From Marinagarivorans cellulosilyticus (GTDB lineage: Bacteria > Pseudomonadota > Gammaproteobacteria > Pseudomonadales > Cellvibrionaceae), in contig NZ_AP023086.1 of the NCBI RefSeq assembly GCF_021655555.1, positions 1,886,001 to 1,950,000 on the forward strand: a stretch of DNA of 64,000 nt, given 5' to 3'. The notes beneath the pieces were generated by a model. It was not told where the DNA came from and searched no databases. It worked only from the letters and a program-made list of their open reading frames with translations. Shown here piece after piece: positions 54,344-63,496 of the stretch (positions are counted from its first letter, which is position 1; each line of letters begins with the position of its first letter). The position numbers and the translations under genes were made by a program.

Positions 54344-55261
54344 ATGGGTTGTATAACCATTAGAATTTGTTGGGCCAGACGCCAGCTGCGCGCTAGTGCA
54401 GCTTTGCTGGGTTTGTTAATGGCTGTAGCGGGCTTGGCTAATGCTGGAAGTGATAAGGCGCTTAACCCGTTTGCGCCAAAGCCAACGGTAGTGGCCACCA
54501 TTAAGCCTTTAGCGCTATTGGCGCAAAGCATTGCCGGTGAAGATTTCACGGTGGTAACGCTATTGCCACCGAATGCCAACCCCCATGCCCTAGCGATGAC
54601 TATTGCCGATAGGCAGCGCTTAGACGATGCCAGCCTAGTGCTTTGGCTAGGTGCCGGCTTTGAACGCTTCTTAGCAAAGCCAATGCAGCAGCGGCGCGGT
54701 GCCCAGTTAGAGCTTGGTTCGTTAGAGGGGTTAAATTGGCCAGCGAAATCACCGGCCGACTTACACCTATGGCTTGACCCACACAACATTGCTCAGGCGC
54801 TTAAGGCCATTACCGTTGAGTTAACCCTAATCGAGCCTTTAAATAGAAATGTATTGGATCAACGGCTAGCCAGCGCATTACGCGAATTGGCCCAGCGAGA
54901 ACAAGCGATTCAGCGCGAGCTTGACGCTTTTAAAAACGTCCCCTTTGCCGTAAGCCATGATGGCTACGCACATTTTGTAGGCGCTTTTGGCCTGAATCAG
55001 TTGGCGGCAGCGACGCGTTTACCCGAAGAGCAGCTATCTGCCCGCCGCATGTACGAGCTACAAAAGTCTTTAGCGGAGGCGAGCTGTTTAGTGGTGGAGC
55101 CTGGTGATCATTCCGGTGTTAAGCTTGCGAAGGTACTAGGCGTGCCGGCCGTAGAGGTAGACCCCTTAGGCCGTGCTCCTGAGATCACCTCTATTACCAC
55201 ATTGCTGCAATCATTAACCACTGGCTTTAAGCATTGCTTTAACCCTAGAAACCGCAGTTGA
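54344..55261 (+). CDS. znuA: Zinc ABC transporter substrate-binding protein
   Basis: The 305-residue protein has a signal peptide ending LANAGSD. Metal-site motifs are PNANPHALAMT (His), LHLWLDPHN (His), SHDGYAHFVGAFGL (His) and PEITSI with a final Asp/Glu region. The His-rich loop common in ZnuA is absent or very short; the His-rich segment is instead on ZnuC. The start is the ATG at 54344 with AGGTG 9 bases upstream, rather than the GTG at 54332. The last codons and stop lie within the CTAGAAACCGCAGTTGA repeat. Confidence 0.92.
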   Translation: MGCITIRICWARRQLRASAALLGLLMAVAGLANAGSDKALNPFAPKPTVVATIKPLALLAQSIAGEDFTVVTLLPPNANPHALAMTIADRQRLDDASLVLWLGAGFERFLAKPMQQRRGAQLELGSLEGLNWPAKSPADLHLWLDPHNIAQALKAITVELTLIEPLNRNVLDQRLASALRELAQREQAIQRELDAFKNVPFAVSHDGYAHFVGAFGLNQLAAATRLPEEQLSARRMYELQKSLAEASCLVVEPGDHSGVKLAKVLGVPAVEVDPLGRAPEITSITTLLQSLTTGFKHCFNPRNRS

Positions 55262-55308
55262 AGCATCAAAGTCTAAGCATCTTATTGACGCTTAATTACG
55301 GTTCTAGG
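55243..55308 (+). repeat. Long imperfect inverted repeat over the znuA 3' end (second copy of the 17-base repeat)
   Basis: CCTAGAAACCGCAGTTGAAGC pairs over roughly 30 bases with the downstream GACGCTTAATTACGGTTCTAGG, with a few mismatches. The left arm contains the 17-base sequence also found at 37431 and supplies the znuA stop codon. It may serve as terminator; it resembles a small mobile palindromic element. Confidence 0.6.
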
Positions 55309-55329
55309 TGAATCGCCAATAACTCCGCG

Positions 55330-57102
55330 TTAGAGCACAACGTTGATGTCCCATTGATAAAAATAAGTGGGTGATAAGGGTGGTGTTATTTCTAGTGTGA
55401 GCACATCAAGGCCGGTCGCCTCGGGGGCTTTATAAGTGACATTATAAGGGCCTGTTGGAAGGTAAGTATCTACAATCGTCCAGCTGGCGTTACCAATAAT
55501 TTTGCCGTTGCCGGCCTTAAACGTTATGGCTGTGCCTACCGGCAAAGGGTTACCGAGCGGGCAGGCGATGGAATCGCTGCTGGCATTGGCATTCCCATCC
55601 GATAGGTATAGCCCGCCCAGGCTAAGGTTTCCTTCCGACGTTACGTTAAAGCTTGCTGCTGCAAAGTCACCGGGGTTGCACAGTGTGGGGGAGCGACCAT
55701 CACTGAGAATTAGCATCATTTGTACGCCAAGGTCGATGAAGTCGTCGCTGCTATCGCACAGGGTGCTGTGTTTGCAGTTTGGTCCGCTCCACAGGTTGTT
55801 ACCCTCGGTTCTTGAACCGTCGTTATTGGTATCGGCAAAGTGTTCGCCTAGGTCGTACTGCCCGTTATTGTTATTGTCGGAGTAGGGCTCGCCCATCTCG
55901 TGAATCTCGGGCGTAAAAGTATCACCGTCGTCAAAAATTTTGTTGCCGTTATTGTCGATAAACCCCTCACCGCCCTTAATGGCGGCAAAAATTTGGATCT
56001 TGCCGTTAGCCGGTTGTAAGCCGTTGGGGCTAAAGGTTACAAAGCACGAGCCACTGCTTAGCGTGCAGTTAGGCATAATGTTACCGCCTTCCTCGCTAAT
56101 AAAATTAACGCTCGTGCCGTCGGGTACTGGGTTGCCCGAACGGTCGGTAGCATTCACCGTGAGGGTGACGCTTTGAGTGCCTATGCGCGCAAACCCTAAA
56201 GGGTTATAGGCGCTGGTGGCCAAGGTGACATTGCCTTCGATGGCAATTCCCGATGCCACCACTAAGTTGGATGAAGGCGTGGTTTCGCCTGTGGGCGTAT
56301 AAGTGGCTAAAACAATAACGTTTGATGGTGCTGTGCCGGCCCTTACACGCACGCTAACTTCGCCATTTTCATCCGAAACCCCAGTGTTCTCGCTAAGGCT
56401 CGCGCCGCCGGCGGCGCCATCAATTTGAAAGCTCACTTGCTCACCGACAATATTTTCACCGTTATAACCACGCAGGGCAAAAGTGATGGTTGCGCTTTCT
56501 TGCCCGCCAGAGCCACGAATACTAATTTGGGCAGGCTCTGTACTTAGCCACTCGATATTCGAAAAGGGATCTTTCTCGATATTTAGAGTGAGCTCTATGG
56601 TGTAGGCGGCGCCATTCCAGTCGCCGCTAAAGGTAACGCGGTCGTCACCGATACAGCCTGTTCTGGCCTCGTAGGTTGCGGTCACTTCAGGACCGTTTAG
56701 CTCCGAAAATGTCACCGAGGCATTATTCGCGGTAATGCAGTTGGAGCTAGCACTAGGGGTGCTTGGAATATTTACAGCCTCGTCATAGTTATTTTTAAAG
56801 CTAATGCGTATTTCTGTGGGGGTGCGTGGTGGTAGGGTAAGGGCGCTTGCTGAAATTTCGGCAATAATACTTTGGTCATTTGTTGGGTCTATGACCGTTG
56901 GAGCAACAGACGAAACAGAAGATGCCGAGCCATTGCTTTGCGCACTGCTAGCGCTTGCCAGGGTAGCGCTACTGCTGGCTTCGTTGGGGGGGCTATCGGG
57001 CTGGTAGCTGGGGCCATCAGCCGTATCACCGCAACCATACAGGTGCAGGCTACTCGAGATTAACAATAGTTTAAATATGTGAGCGGGCGTTGTTAGGCGC
57101 AT
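55330..57102 (-). CDS. Lipoprotein with bacterial Ig-like (Big_1) domains
   Basis: The 590-residue protein has a lipobox HLYGCGD and then a Ser/Ala-rich spacer (about 30-75). It has Ig-like domains: one around 80-180, and a Big_1-type domain (VSFQIDGAAGGASLSENTGVSDENGEVSVRVRAGTA). A further invasin-like domain (about 300-370), and Asp/Asn-rich segments (DNNGNKIFDDGDTF, DNNNNGQYDLGEHF, DTNNDGSR) resembling calcium-binding or dockerin-like loops follow. Probably a surface-anchored adhesin-like or structural lipoprotein. The longer frame from 57165 is unlikely; AAGGAA lies 6 bases before the ATG at 57102. It faces znuA. Confidence 0.85.
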   Translation of the reverse strand: MRLTTPAHIFKLLLISSSLHLYGCGDTADGPSYQPDSPPNEASSSATLASASSAQSNGSASSVSSVAPTVIDPTNDQSIIAEISASALTLPPRTPTEIRISFKNNYDEAVNIPSTPSASSNCITANNASVTFSELNGPEVTATYEARTGCIGDDRVTFSGDWNGAAYTIELTLNIEKDPFSNIEWLSTEPAQISIRGSGGQESATITFALRGYNGENIVGEQVSFQIDGAAGGASLSENTGVSDENGEVSVRVRAGTAPSNVIVLATYTPTGETTPSSNLVVASGIAIEGNVTLATSAYNPLGFARIGTQSVTLTVNATDRSGNPVPDGTSVNFISEEGGNIMPNCTLSSGSCFVTFSPNGLQPANGKIQIFAAIKGGEGFIDNNGNKIFDDGDTFTPEIHEMGEPYSDNNNNGQYDLGEHFADTNNDGSRTEGNNLWSGPNCKHSTLCDSSDDFIDLGVQMMLILSDGRSPTLCNPGDFAAASFNVTSEGNLSLGGLYLSDGNANASSDSIACPLGNPLPVGTAITFKAGNGKIIGNASWTIVDTYLPTGPYNVTYKAPEATGLDVLTLEITPPLSPTYFYQWDINVVL

Positions 57103-57265
57103 AACCAGTTCCTTAAAGCGCAGATAGCAATACCTATTGAGTATAGACAGCAATTTTCTGTTCACATTGCGAGCAAGCTAATGTCTCTTTGACTAAGCTA
57201 AAAAGCAGAGATGATCAATAGATGCCTATCGCAAATAAGCGCAGGGCGTGCATGAGGAGTTCAGG

Positions 57266-57859
57266 ATGAAGGTGTTGCAGCGTATATTGCCGGTGGGTGC
57301 TGCCTTAAGTGTCGCGCTTGGCCTGTGTCTTTCTACCAAGGTCGCGGCAGATATGCCAAGTTTTGATGTAGTGAGAGCGCAGCTCGCAAGACAAAAAGTG
57401 GATGATGTTATCGATAGCTACGATGGTTTTGGCTTGGAGGCATCCAAGCAATTGGCACAAAACTTTTTTGTTGGTGGGCAATATCAAGAATTCGAATTAG
57501 CCGACACGGTCGATAGCCAGCAATTTGGGGTGTATGTTGGTTTATATGGTGATGTGGCACGAATGTTTAACACGCGGGTGGCCACCTTATTTGGCTACCG
57601 AAAAGCAACATTGGATAGCGCGCTTTTTAACGAGAGTGACGATACAGGCTTTATTGGTGTATCCGTTAGAAACCGCGCCTTCGATCGCGTAGAGCTGCGC
57701 GCCGACTTACATTATTTGGATTGGAATAAAAGCGAAAGCGGTTTTATGGGCGCGCTAGGGTTTAGCTACTTTATTGGCCGCGGCGTAGCTTTTGAGGTGG
57801 GCTATAAAAAGCAAGGCAACACTCAAACATTCTCGTCAGGTCTTGGTTACTTCTTTTAG
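57266..57859 (+). CDS. Small outer-membrane beta-barrel protein
   Basis: The 197-residue protein has a signal peptide ending KVAADMPS. The mature part alternates short amphipathic strands (FVGGQYQEFEL, FGVYVGLYGDV, VATLFGYRKATL, GFIGVSVRN, ALGFSYFIG, FEVGYKKQGN) and ends in GLGYFF, an aromatic C-terminus fit for BAM insertion. Probably an eight-stranded OmpA/opacity-like barrel. The ATG at 57266 has GAGGAG just upstream. No named family recognised. Confidence 0.75.
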   Translation: MKVLQRILPVGAALSVALGLCLSTKVAADMPSFDVVRAQLARQKVDDVIDSYDGFGLEASKQLAQNFFVGGQYQEFELADTVDSQQFGVYVGLYGDVARMFNTRVATLFGYRKATLDSALFNESDDTGFIGVSVRNRAFDRVELRADLHYLDWNKSESGFMGALGFSYFIGRGVAFEVGYKKQGNTQTFSSGLGYFF

Positions 57860-57939
57860 GTGCAAGCCTAAAAATAAAACTGATTATCGGTGCCCCATAA
57901 TTTATTGCTGCGAAAGCCCCAGCAAATAATAGTTGGGCT

Positions 57940-58260
57940 TTGTATCTTAATGAAAGAAAGTCCATTTACATTAATGATGGCGGGCTGTTTGTAGCAAATG
58001 GCCATATAGGCGATGCTGCTGTTCGTATCTCAAGCGAAGATTATCAAGTCAAAAATTACACCGTGGATAGCTCTTCTGATTTGATTTACAGCATTGGGCG
58101 TTGGGGCGGGGCACAACTTCCTACCCTTGCTGTGCATCATTTATATCGCGGCGCAACTAGCTATATACCTTTGGCACCTGTTTTAAATAACGTATCGGGT
58201 GATTTGTTAATTAGGGTTGGTAGAAGTTGGGGGGGTGTATTGCTAGTTGGTTTGAGTTAA
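57940..58260 (+). CDS. Hypothetical ORF, possible gene fragment
   Basis: The frame opens after a stop at 57898-57900 and the first listed start is a TTG at 57940 with no Shine-Dalgarno. The protein (about 106 residues, or 118 if read from the stop) contains Asn/Ser/Gly-rich strands (SIYINDGGLFVANGHIG, LNNVSGDLLIRVGR), like a piece of a tail-fibre or beta-helix protein. It may be a remnant of a larger gene. It is followed by the hairpin at 58325-58351. Confidence 0.35.
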   Translation: MYLNERKSIYINDGGLFVANGHIGDAAVRISSEDYQVKNYTVDSSSDLIYSIGRWGGAQLPTLAVHHLYRGATSYIPLAPVLNNVSGDLLIRVGRSWGGVLLVGLS

Positions 58261-58324
58261 TGGCTCGATAAAGACACTCACAGTACGTTGGTCACCAACT
58301 TCCGGCAAGGCGGTTGATTATCGT

Positions 58325-58351
58325 GTGGAAGGCTTCTTCGTAGCCTTCCAC
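58325..58351. terminator. Terminator hairpin between convergent genes
   Basis: Perfect 10-bp arms GTGGAAGGCT and AGCCTTCCAC with a 7-base loop lie between the plus-strand ORF and the minus-strand DUF4136 gene. Confidence 0.7.
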
Positions 58352-58364
58352 GTCCTTTAGCGCT

Positions 58365-58958
58365 CTATTCTCCTTTGGGTAAGGAGTCCAGAAGCCTAGA
58401 GGTCAGCACTTTGGCGCGGGCTAACCGGATAGCCTTTTCAGTGCCCGCTTCTAATATTTCGGTTTCCAAATCGGCTTTCCAGACTAATGCTTGAGGTGGC
58501 GGTGGTGTGATGCCGGCGAAGCGACCGTCAACAACTCCCATCAAGGCTTTAACGATAGGCTCGGAACCTTCGCTTCGCATATTGGCGTTCAGGTTGAAGT
58601 ATTGAGCGAAGTCATCTGCGTGATTGTAATCGTTGGTTGTAAGCACTAAGCCAATAATAAAGTCGGCGGCAGCGGTATCTTGAGTAACGACATAGCCTCG
58701 ATTGACCAGTTCTGCCCTAACCGTTGATTTGATCACAGCTTCTAATTCTGCGTTCAGTTCTGTCGGCCCTGTAGTTGCCCATGTTACGCCAGGCGTATAC
58801 CAAGCGAAGCGCTGCCCAGCCTTAGGGGCGAAGTCTGCGGCACTTGTCGATACGCTCGTGAACGACTTTCTTTTTGTTTCTGGAGCTGGCTGTGGGGTTT
58901 GTACGCATGCGGCAAGCATGAAGGCCGCTATCGCCAAGAATGATAATTTGAGTGTCAT
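58365..58958 (-). CDS. DUF4136-type lipoprotein
   Basis: The 197-residue protein has a signal with lipobox LAACVQ. The mature part matches DUF4136-like proteins: TYAWY-like RFAWYTPG (about 50-57), TVRAELVNRGYVV (about 80-92), ADFIIGLVLTTND, and a C-terminal WKADLETEILEAGT with RLARAKVLTSRLLDSLP. The family's role is unknown. The ATG at 58958 has AAGGCA upstream. No operon partner is apparent. Confidence 0.75.
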   Translation of the reverse strand: MTLKLSFLAIAAFMLAACVQTPQPAPETKRKSFTSVSTSAADFAPKAGQRFAWYTPGVTWATTGPTELNAELEAVIKSTVRAELVNRGYVVTQDTAAADFIIGLVLTTNDYNHADDFAQYFNLNANMRSEGSEPIVKALMGVVDGRFAGITPPPPQALVWKADLETEILEAGTEKAIRLARAKVLTSRLLDSLPKGE

Positions 58959-58998
58959 ATTGAGTGCCTTTTATTGTGAATGGCAGATCCTACCTCTA

Positions 58999-60093
58999 TT
59001 ACCAGCCTAAGTTAAGCCGTGTTTTTGCTCTGCGCTCGGTTACAAATTGAAGATAACGGCTTTCGATTTCTAAGCAGTTAGTCATGAGTGTTTCTTTTAG
59101 CTGTAGCAGGTTATCTTTTAGTTTGAATATATGGCGCTTTTGCAGCGGCGATAAAGAGGGCCAGGTTCCAAATTCATCGATTCTACCAATACTGCGGTTG
59201 ATGCCCTGTTCGCAGCTATGCTCCATATCGTTAAGTGCTTTCTCTAGGAAGTAGTGTAGGCGTTGCGCCCCAGTTTGTGTTTGCGGAATATTAATTTCGT
59301 CTTGCGGGGGGTGGCTCTCGGATGCTGATGGCGTCAGTAAATTTTTGGCTTTTTGACTAAGCGCGTTAAATATTTTTTCGACCCAGTTTATGAGGCTTTT
59401 GTAAAATGGGTGGTGGCGATTGGGTAGGTTTTGAATCAGTATCGACATCGTGTCATCGCCGTGGGTAAAGCGAGCGCTATCTGTTGATGACTCCAAGCAT
59501 TCGGTATAGCTCATTAAGGCTTTCTCGTAGTCGGTGACATAGCCAAAGGAGGAGCATGTTAGCTCCGGGTGATCGCAGACGTGCAATGCAGCTTTTAACT
59601 CCATAGCTTGTAGCGCAACAAGGCATTCGCTCATACAGTGGCTGAGTGAATCGCTGTTGTAGGTGTTTTCAAAAAACGTATTAAGTATGTTGCTGGCTTT
59701 GTATAAATCGTTGTTGGCTAGGTGGCTAACGGTGTGGCGCATTACCTTATGTTTAATAAGTGCTTGGTTATTGGAAAGGTGGATGACTTCGTCAGCGCCA
59801 GCTTCGTAGTATTTAAGTTCTTTTTGGTTGTCTAGTTGTTGCGTAAGGACAATAAGCTTTATTGGGTTGCTATTAGGGTCGCCCTTTAGCCATGCGCAAG
59901 TGGTTGCAGCGTTAACGCTGTAGAGGTCGGCATTGATTAAAATTAAATCAATGTCGTCGCAAATGATGGCCTCAGATGCTTGCTGCACATTCGATACAAT
60001 CTGGAGGCTTGCAGCGCCCTCGAAGGTTTTCTCGAGCAGTTTTTCGCTAATGGGGTTGTTGTCGATCAGTAAAATATTGGGTAATCCAAGCAT
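58999..60093 (-). CDS. Protein with degenerate (pseudo-)receiver domain
   Basis: The N-terminal about 125 residues align with a CheY-type receiver: NILLIDNNPISEKLL, then DLILINADLYS, KLIVLTQQ and GADEVIHLS. The phospho-acceptor Asp is replaced by Asn (LIN instead of LLD), the second acidic residue is Asn, and the conserved Lys is not visible. Phosphotransfer is therefore unlikely. The rest (125-364) is mostly helical with unknown fold, ending in a basic stretch (ERRAKTRLNLGW). The start is the ATG at 60093 with GAG about 7 bases upstream, not the TTG at 60105. Function unknown. Confidence 0.7.
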   Translation of the reverse strand: MLGLPNILLIDNNPISEKLLEKTFEGAASLQIVSNVQQASEAIICDDIDLILINADLYSVNAATTCAWLKGDPNSNPIKLIVLTQQLDNQKELKYYEAGADEVIHLSNNQALIKHKVMRHTVSHLANNDLYKASNILNTFFENTYNSDSLSHCMSECLVALQAMELKAALHVCDHPELTCSSFGYVTDYEKALMSYTECLESSTDSARFTHGDDTMSILIQNLPNRHHPFYKSLINWVEKIFNALSQKAKNLLTPSASESHPPQDEINIPQTQTGAQRLHYFLEKALNDMEHSCEQGINRSIGRIDEFGTWPSLSPLQKRHIFKLKDNLLQLKETLMTNCLEIESRYLQFVTERRAKTRLNLGW

Positions 60094-60308
60094 GGTACGT
60101 CTCAAACAAGGTGCTCGTTAACAGTAGTCGGTACATAAACCGGAATGAATAAACTAGTTGAGGCACTAGTGAGCCTTTGGCGGGGTGACCTAACCTGCAG
60201 AAATTGATAGCAAGATGCACACCCAAATTTTGATGCGCATGCTAACGTGTTTTTTATTGCAATAAAATGTATGCGACAAATTTTGTTTGCAGGTTGTGCG
60301 GGCGATGG

Positions 60309-60689
60309 CTAGTTAAGCGGAGTGATTGTTACAACGTGAGTATCTTCATTGCGACTTTTTTGTAGTTGATGAAGCTTTTTCAGGTACGCATCCCAGAGGA
60401 TGTCGTGTTGAGTGCATAGCTCATAGAGGTAGGCCCAGCTGTAAAGGCCGCTAGAGTGGCCATCGTCAAAAAATATGCGAACAGCGTAATTCCCCGTCAT
60501 TTCTAGCTTTTCTATCTTAACGTTGCGCTTAGCGTAAGGTGTGCTGCCGCCAGATCCTGCGTGTCCTCTAACTTCAGCTGAGGGGGAGTGGACTCTCAGG
60601 AACTCGACGCTTAGGTTGTAGCTGTTCTCGTTGAAGTGGATGTCTAGTGTCTGTGTTTTTTTGTGAAGGTGTATTTTGGTTGGAGTCAT
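60309..60689 (-). CDS. DUF971 (gamma-butyrobetaine hydroxylase-like N-terminal) protein
   Basis: The 126-residue protein has the DUF971 pattern YNLSVEFLRVHSPSAEVRGH, MTGNYAVRIFFDDGHSSGLYSWAYLYEL, including the conserved HDSGIYSW-like motif (here HSSGLYSW). Family members are small cytoplasmic proteins linked to iron-sulfur or carnitine-type biology; the exact role is not settled. It starts 36 bases after anmK on the same strand, so it is probably in the M23-anmK operon. The spacer downstream (about 200 bp) shows no gene. Confidence 0.82.
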   Translation of the reverse strand: MTPTKIHLHKKTQTLDIHFNENSYNLSVEFLRVHSPSAEVRGHAGSGGSTPYAKRNVKIEKLEMTGNYAVRIFFDDGHSSGLYSWAYLYELCTQHDILWDAYLKKLHQLQKSRNEDTHVVTITPLN

Positions 60690-60725
60690 CTTAGTGCCAA
60701 GAGGTGGTTTTTATGTTCCGGGGAA

Positions 60726-61841
60726 TTATGCGGGTAAGGTGAGACTTCCTAGAATGCCTGCTCTAGCGGCGCCTGTCACGCTAGTCACATTGCCCGGCAG
60801 TTTGTGCCAAAATTGGTGCGCGAGCCATGCAAAGGCGGCGGCTTCGACCCAGCTTGGCGCAATGCCAAGTGTTAGGGTGCTGTGTATTGAAATACTGGGG
60901 CAGTGCGCCTTAAGGCGAGCCATTAATTGTGAATTGAAAGCGCCGCCACCGCAAACATAAGCGCTGTTAATCCTTCCGGTGTTAATCCCTTGTGCGATTG
61001 TTATTGCGCTTAGCTCTAAAAGCGTAGCTTGAACATCTTGGGGGGGCAGTGCTGTTGTGTAATGGGCTATGGCTTCGAGGGTGAACTCCTCTTTACCGGT
61101 GCTTTTTGGCGGGGCTTTTTCGAAGTAAGGGTGCGATAGTAAATTTGTTAGCAGCGGAGCGTTGATATTGCCGCTTGCGGCCCATTGTCCATTGTGGTCG
61201 TATGGTTTTTGTTGGTGTTGTAGTATCCACGCGTCCATAAGACCGTTGCCAGGGCCTGTATCCCAGCCCGTAATATCGCCAACCTTAGGGAGGTGCGTTA
61301 CGTTGGCTATGCCTCCGATATTAACGATGCAGCGATTTTGCGTTGGCGAGCCAAAAACGGCCTGATGGAACCCCGGTGTAAGTGGTGCACCTTGACCGCC
61401 AAGTGCGATATCCGCCCGGCGGAAATCACTGACTACGGGAATGTTTGCGCGTATGGCTAGCTCGCTGGCATCACCAATTTGCAGAGTGAAGGGCGTTGCT
61501 GCACAAGGCCTATGGCGTATAGTTTGGCCGTGATTGCCTATCGCGGTTATTTGCGACGAAGGCAGTTGGGCTTTCTTTAGCAGGTTGTTTACGCATTTTG
61601 CGTACAGTGTTGCCAGTTTTTTATCGAGGCAGCCAAGGCGGTCTATTTCGTTTGTGCTGGGCGTAAAAAGCTGCGCTATTTCACCAGCTAGAACCTCATC
61701 AAAGGCAATGGCGTCGGTTGCAATGATCTCGAAGTTGTTGTGTGAGATGCTCGCTAACACGCCGTCAATGCCATCGGCACTGGTGCCAGACATTAAGCCA
61801 ATAAAGTAACCTGCTGGCTGTGACTGGTGTGGCTTCATCAC
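60726..61841 (-). CDS. anmK: Anhydro-N-acetylmuramic acid kinase
   Basis: The 371-residue protein has the AnmK signature FIGLMSGTSADGIDG at the N-terminus, TIRHRP and FRRADIALGGQGAPLTPGFH (about 140-160), IVNIGGIANVTHL and GWDTGPGNGLMDAW, and VCGGGAFNSQLM near the C-terminus. It phosphorylates 1,6-anhydro-MurNAc with ATP to give MurNAc-6-phosphate in peptidoglycan recycling. Its start overlaps the M23 peptidase stop by 4 bases (ATGA), so the peptidase and anmK are translationally coupled. Confidence 0.95.
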   Translation of the reverse strand: MMKPHQSQPAGYFIGLMSGTSADGIDGVLASISHNNFEIIATDAIAFDEVLAGEIAQLFTPSTNEIDRLGCLDKKLATLYAKCVNNLLKKAQLPSSQITAIGNHGQTIRHRPCAATPFTLQIGDASELAIRANIPVVSDFRRADIALGGQGAPLTPGFHQAVFGSPTQNRCIVNIGGIANVTHLPKVGDITGWDTGPGNGLMDAWILQHQQKPYDHNGQWAASGNINAPLLTNLLSHPYFEKAPPKSTGKEEFTLEAIAHYTTALPPQDVQATLLELSAITIAQGINTGRINSAYVCGGGAFNSQLMARLKAHCPSISIHSTLTLGIAPSWVEAAAFAWLAHQFWHKLPGNVTSVTGAARAGILGSLTLPA

Positions 61842-63277
61842 ATCGCTGTAGTTGTTGGTGGTGCGTCTTGTTCTTGGCTGGCAACTTGAGTGGCTTTTGG
61901 TGTTGGATTTAACTGCGCCACTAGCGACTGCGTTTGCGCAAAAAAGCGCTCACGCTCGGCTTTGGGGACTGGGTCCGCTTTGGGTAATTTAGACACAATC
62001 GTGCGAGGGTTACGGTGAACGCCATTTAGCAAAAATTCATAGTGTAAATGTGGCGCAGTTGAAAGGCCTGTAGTTCCAACAGTGCCAATAACTTGCCTTT
62101 GGCTAACGCGCTGCCCTTTTTTGACTTTGCGTTTGTGCAGGTGAAGGTATTTGGTTTGAACATTATTGCTGTGCTGGATAACAATGTAGTTGCCGTTGTA
62201 TTTGCTATAGCTGGAAACAAGCACCTTGCCATCGCCTGGTGACCATACGGGGGTGCCCGTGCTGGCAGCGTAATCAATACCGCGGTGTGGGCGAACAGTT
62301 TTCGTAATAGGGTGCAAGCGTCTAGGGTTAAAGTTGCTGCTTATGCGCCGAAAATCAACCGGTGCTCGCAAAAACGCTTTACGCATATTGCGACCCTCCG
62401 GGGTGTAGTATTGGGCATCGCCGCGGCTATCAACATAGCGTACGGCCTGAATGCTCTTTCCTCTGTTTACAAATTCAGCGGCAATAATGTTACCGCTGCC
62501 TAGGTATTTATCCGCGAGGTAGCGCTCCTCATAAACAACAACAAAGCTGTCGTTTTCTCGAATATCTAATGCGAAATCTACATCCCAGCCAAAGATATCG
62601 GCCAAGCTCATTGTTAGCTTATCTTCTAAGTTGGCTTCTTTGGCGGCAGCATAAAGTGAGTGGGTGATGGTGCCTGATGTGCGAACAAGCCGGACTTCGG
62701 GCTCAAGTGCAATTGTGGAATGTTCGTAGCCGTCATCAGTTCGGGCAAATACTTGCTTGTGGAGTTCGTCTTCTATGTGGTGTAGCTCGGCAAGCTTGCC
62801 ATCGCTATCAAGGACAAAAAGTAACTTGTGGCCTGGATAAATTTTGGCAAGGGACTTGGCTTTGGGGTGGTTGTGCAGCAAGTGATACATATATTTGCTG
62901 TTCACCTTGGCGCGCTTAAAGACAGTTTCTAGGAAGTCGCCATCTTTTACGGTTTCTTCAATAAAGACTTGCGTGCTTTGTTTGGGTTGAGTTTGCAGTG
63001 CTTGCTCAACGGCAGTAATGGCGTCAGTCGTGTGTTCGGTGATGGGTGATAATGGGGCTTGTTCTACTAATGGCGCCGTGTTGTTTTGTAGCGAGGCGGC
63101 ATGCGCTGTTGTTGCTAAAATACTGCTGCTGCTTGATGGGATGTTTGAGTCTTCTGTGCTTTTTCTGCTGAGTCCGACGCTAATTAGTGCGCCACACAGA
63201 ATGATGACACCTATGCGGTGATACTTTGGCATGGATGAAAAAAGGGTGACTGTGTGGTTCAACTGTTTGGATATCAT
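61838..63277 (-). CDS. M23 family peptidoglycan endopeptidase, MepM-like
   Basis: The 479-residue protein has one N-terminal membrane anchor (VIILCGALISVGL) followed by a Ser-rich and Thr/Gln-rich linker. An OapA/LysM-like region (VKDGDFLETVFKRAKVN ... IYPGHKLLFVLD) is followed by a central domain. The M23 lysostaphin-type domain (about 300-430) has the zinc ligands in PHRGIDYAAS and HLHYEF. It should cleave peptide cross-links in the cell wall for growth or recycling. It is coupled to anmK by a 4-base overlap and divergent from tyrS. Confidence 0.9.
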   Translation of the reverse strand: MISKQLNHTVTLFSSMPKYHRIGVIILCGALISVGLSRKSTEDSNIPSSSSSILATTAHAASLQNNTAPLVEQAPLSPITEHTTDAITAVEQALQTQPKQSTQVFIEETVKDGDFLETVFKRAKVNSKYMYHLLHNHPKAKSLAKIYPGHKLLFVLDSDGKLAELHHIEDELHKQVFARTDDGYEHSTIALEPEVRLVRTSGTITHSLYAAAKEANLEDKLTMSLADIFGWDVDFALDIRENDSFVVVYEERYLADKYLGSGNIIAAEFVNRGKSIQAVRYVDSRGDAQYYTPEGRNMRKAFLRAPVDFRRISSNFNPRRLHPITKTVRPHRGIDYAASTGTPVWSPGDGKVLVSSYSKYNGNYIVIQHSNNVQTKYLHLHKRKVKKGQRVSQRQVIGTVGTTGLSTAPHLHYEFLLNGVHRNPRTIVSKLPKADPVPKAERERFFAQTQSLVAQLNPTPKATQVASQEQDAPPTTTAM

Positions 63278-63496
63278 GGTTTTAATGCAGAAAAATTATG
63301 CGAATTGCGTAGTTATATCAGAAATTATTGTTGATATCAGTAAAGTTGCCAGTTTATGTCGATAAAAAGCGATAAAAGTGGACGTAATATCTTGTTTTTG
63401 CTTCATGTTTAGGTATTGTTGCTCGTTTTTCTTTGGCGCCTAACTGCGTGGGTTTGCGTGCTAATCATTGTGAAATTTAAGTCTTGTGGGGTTGGT

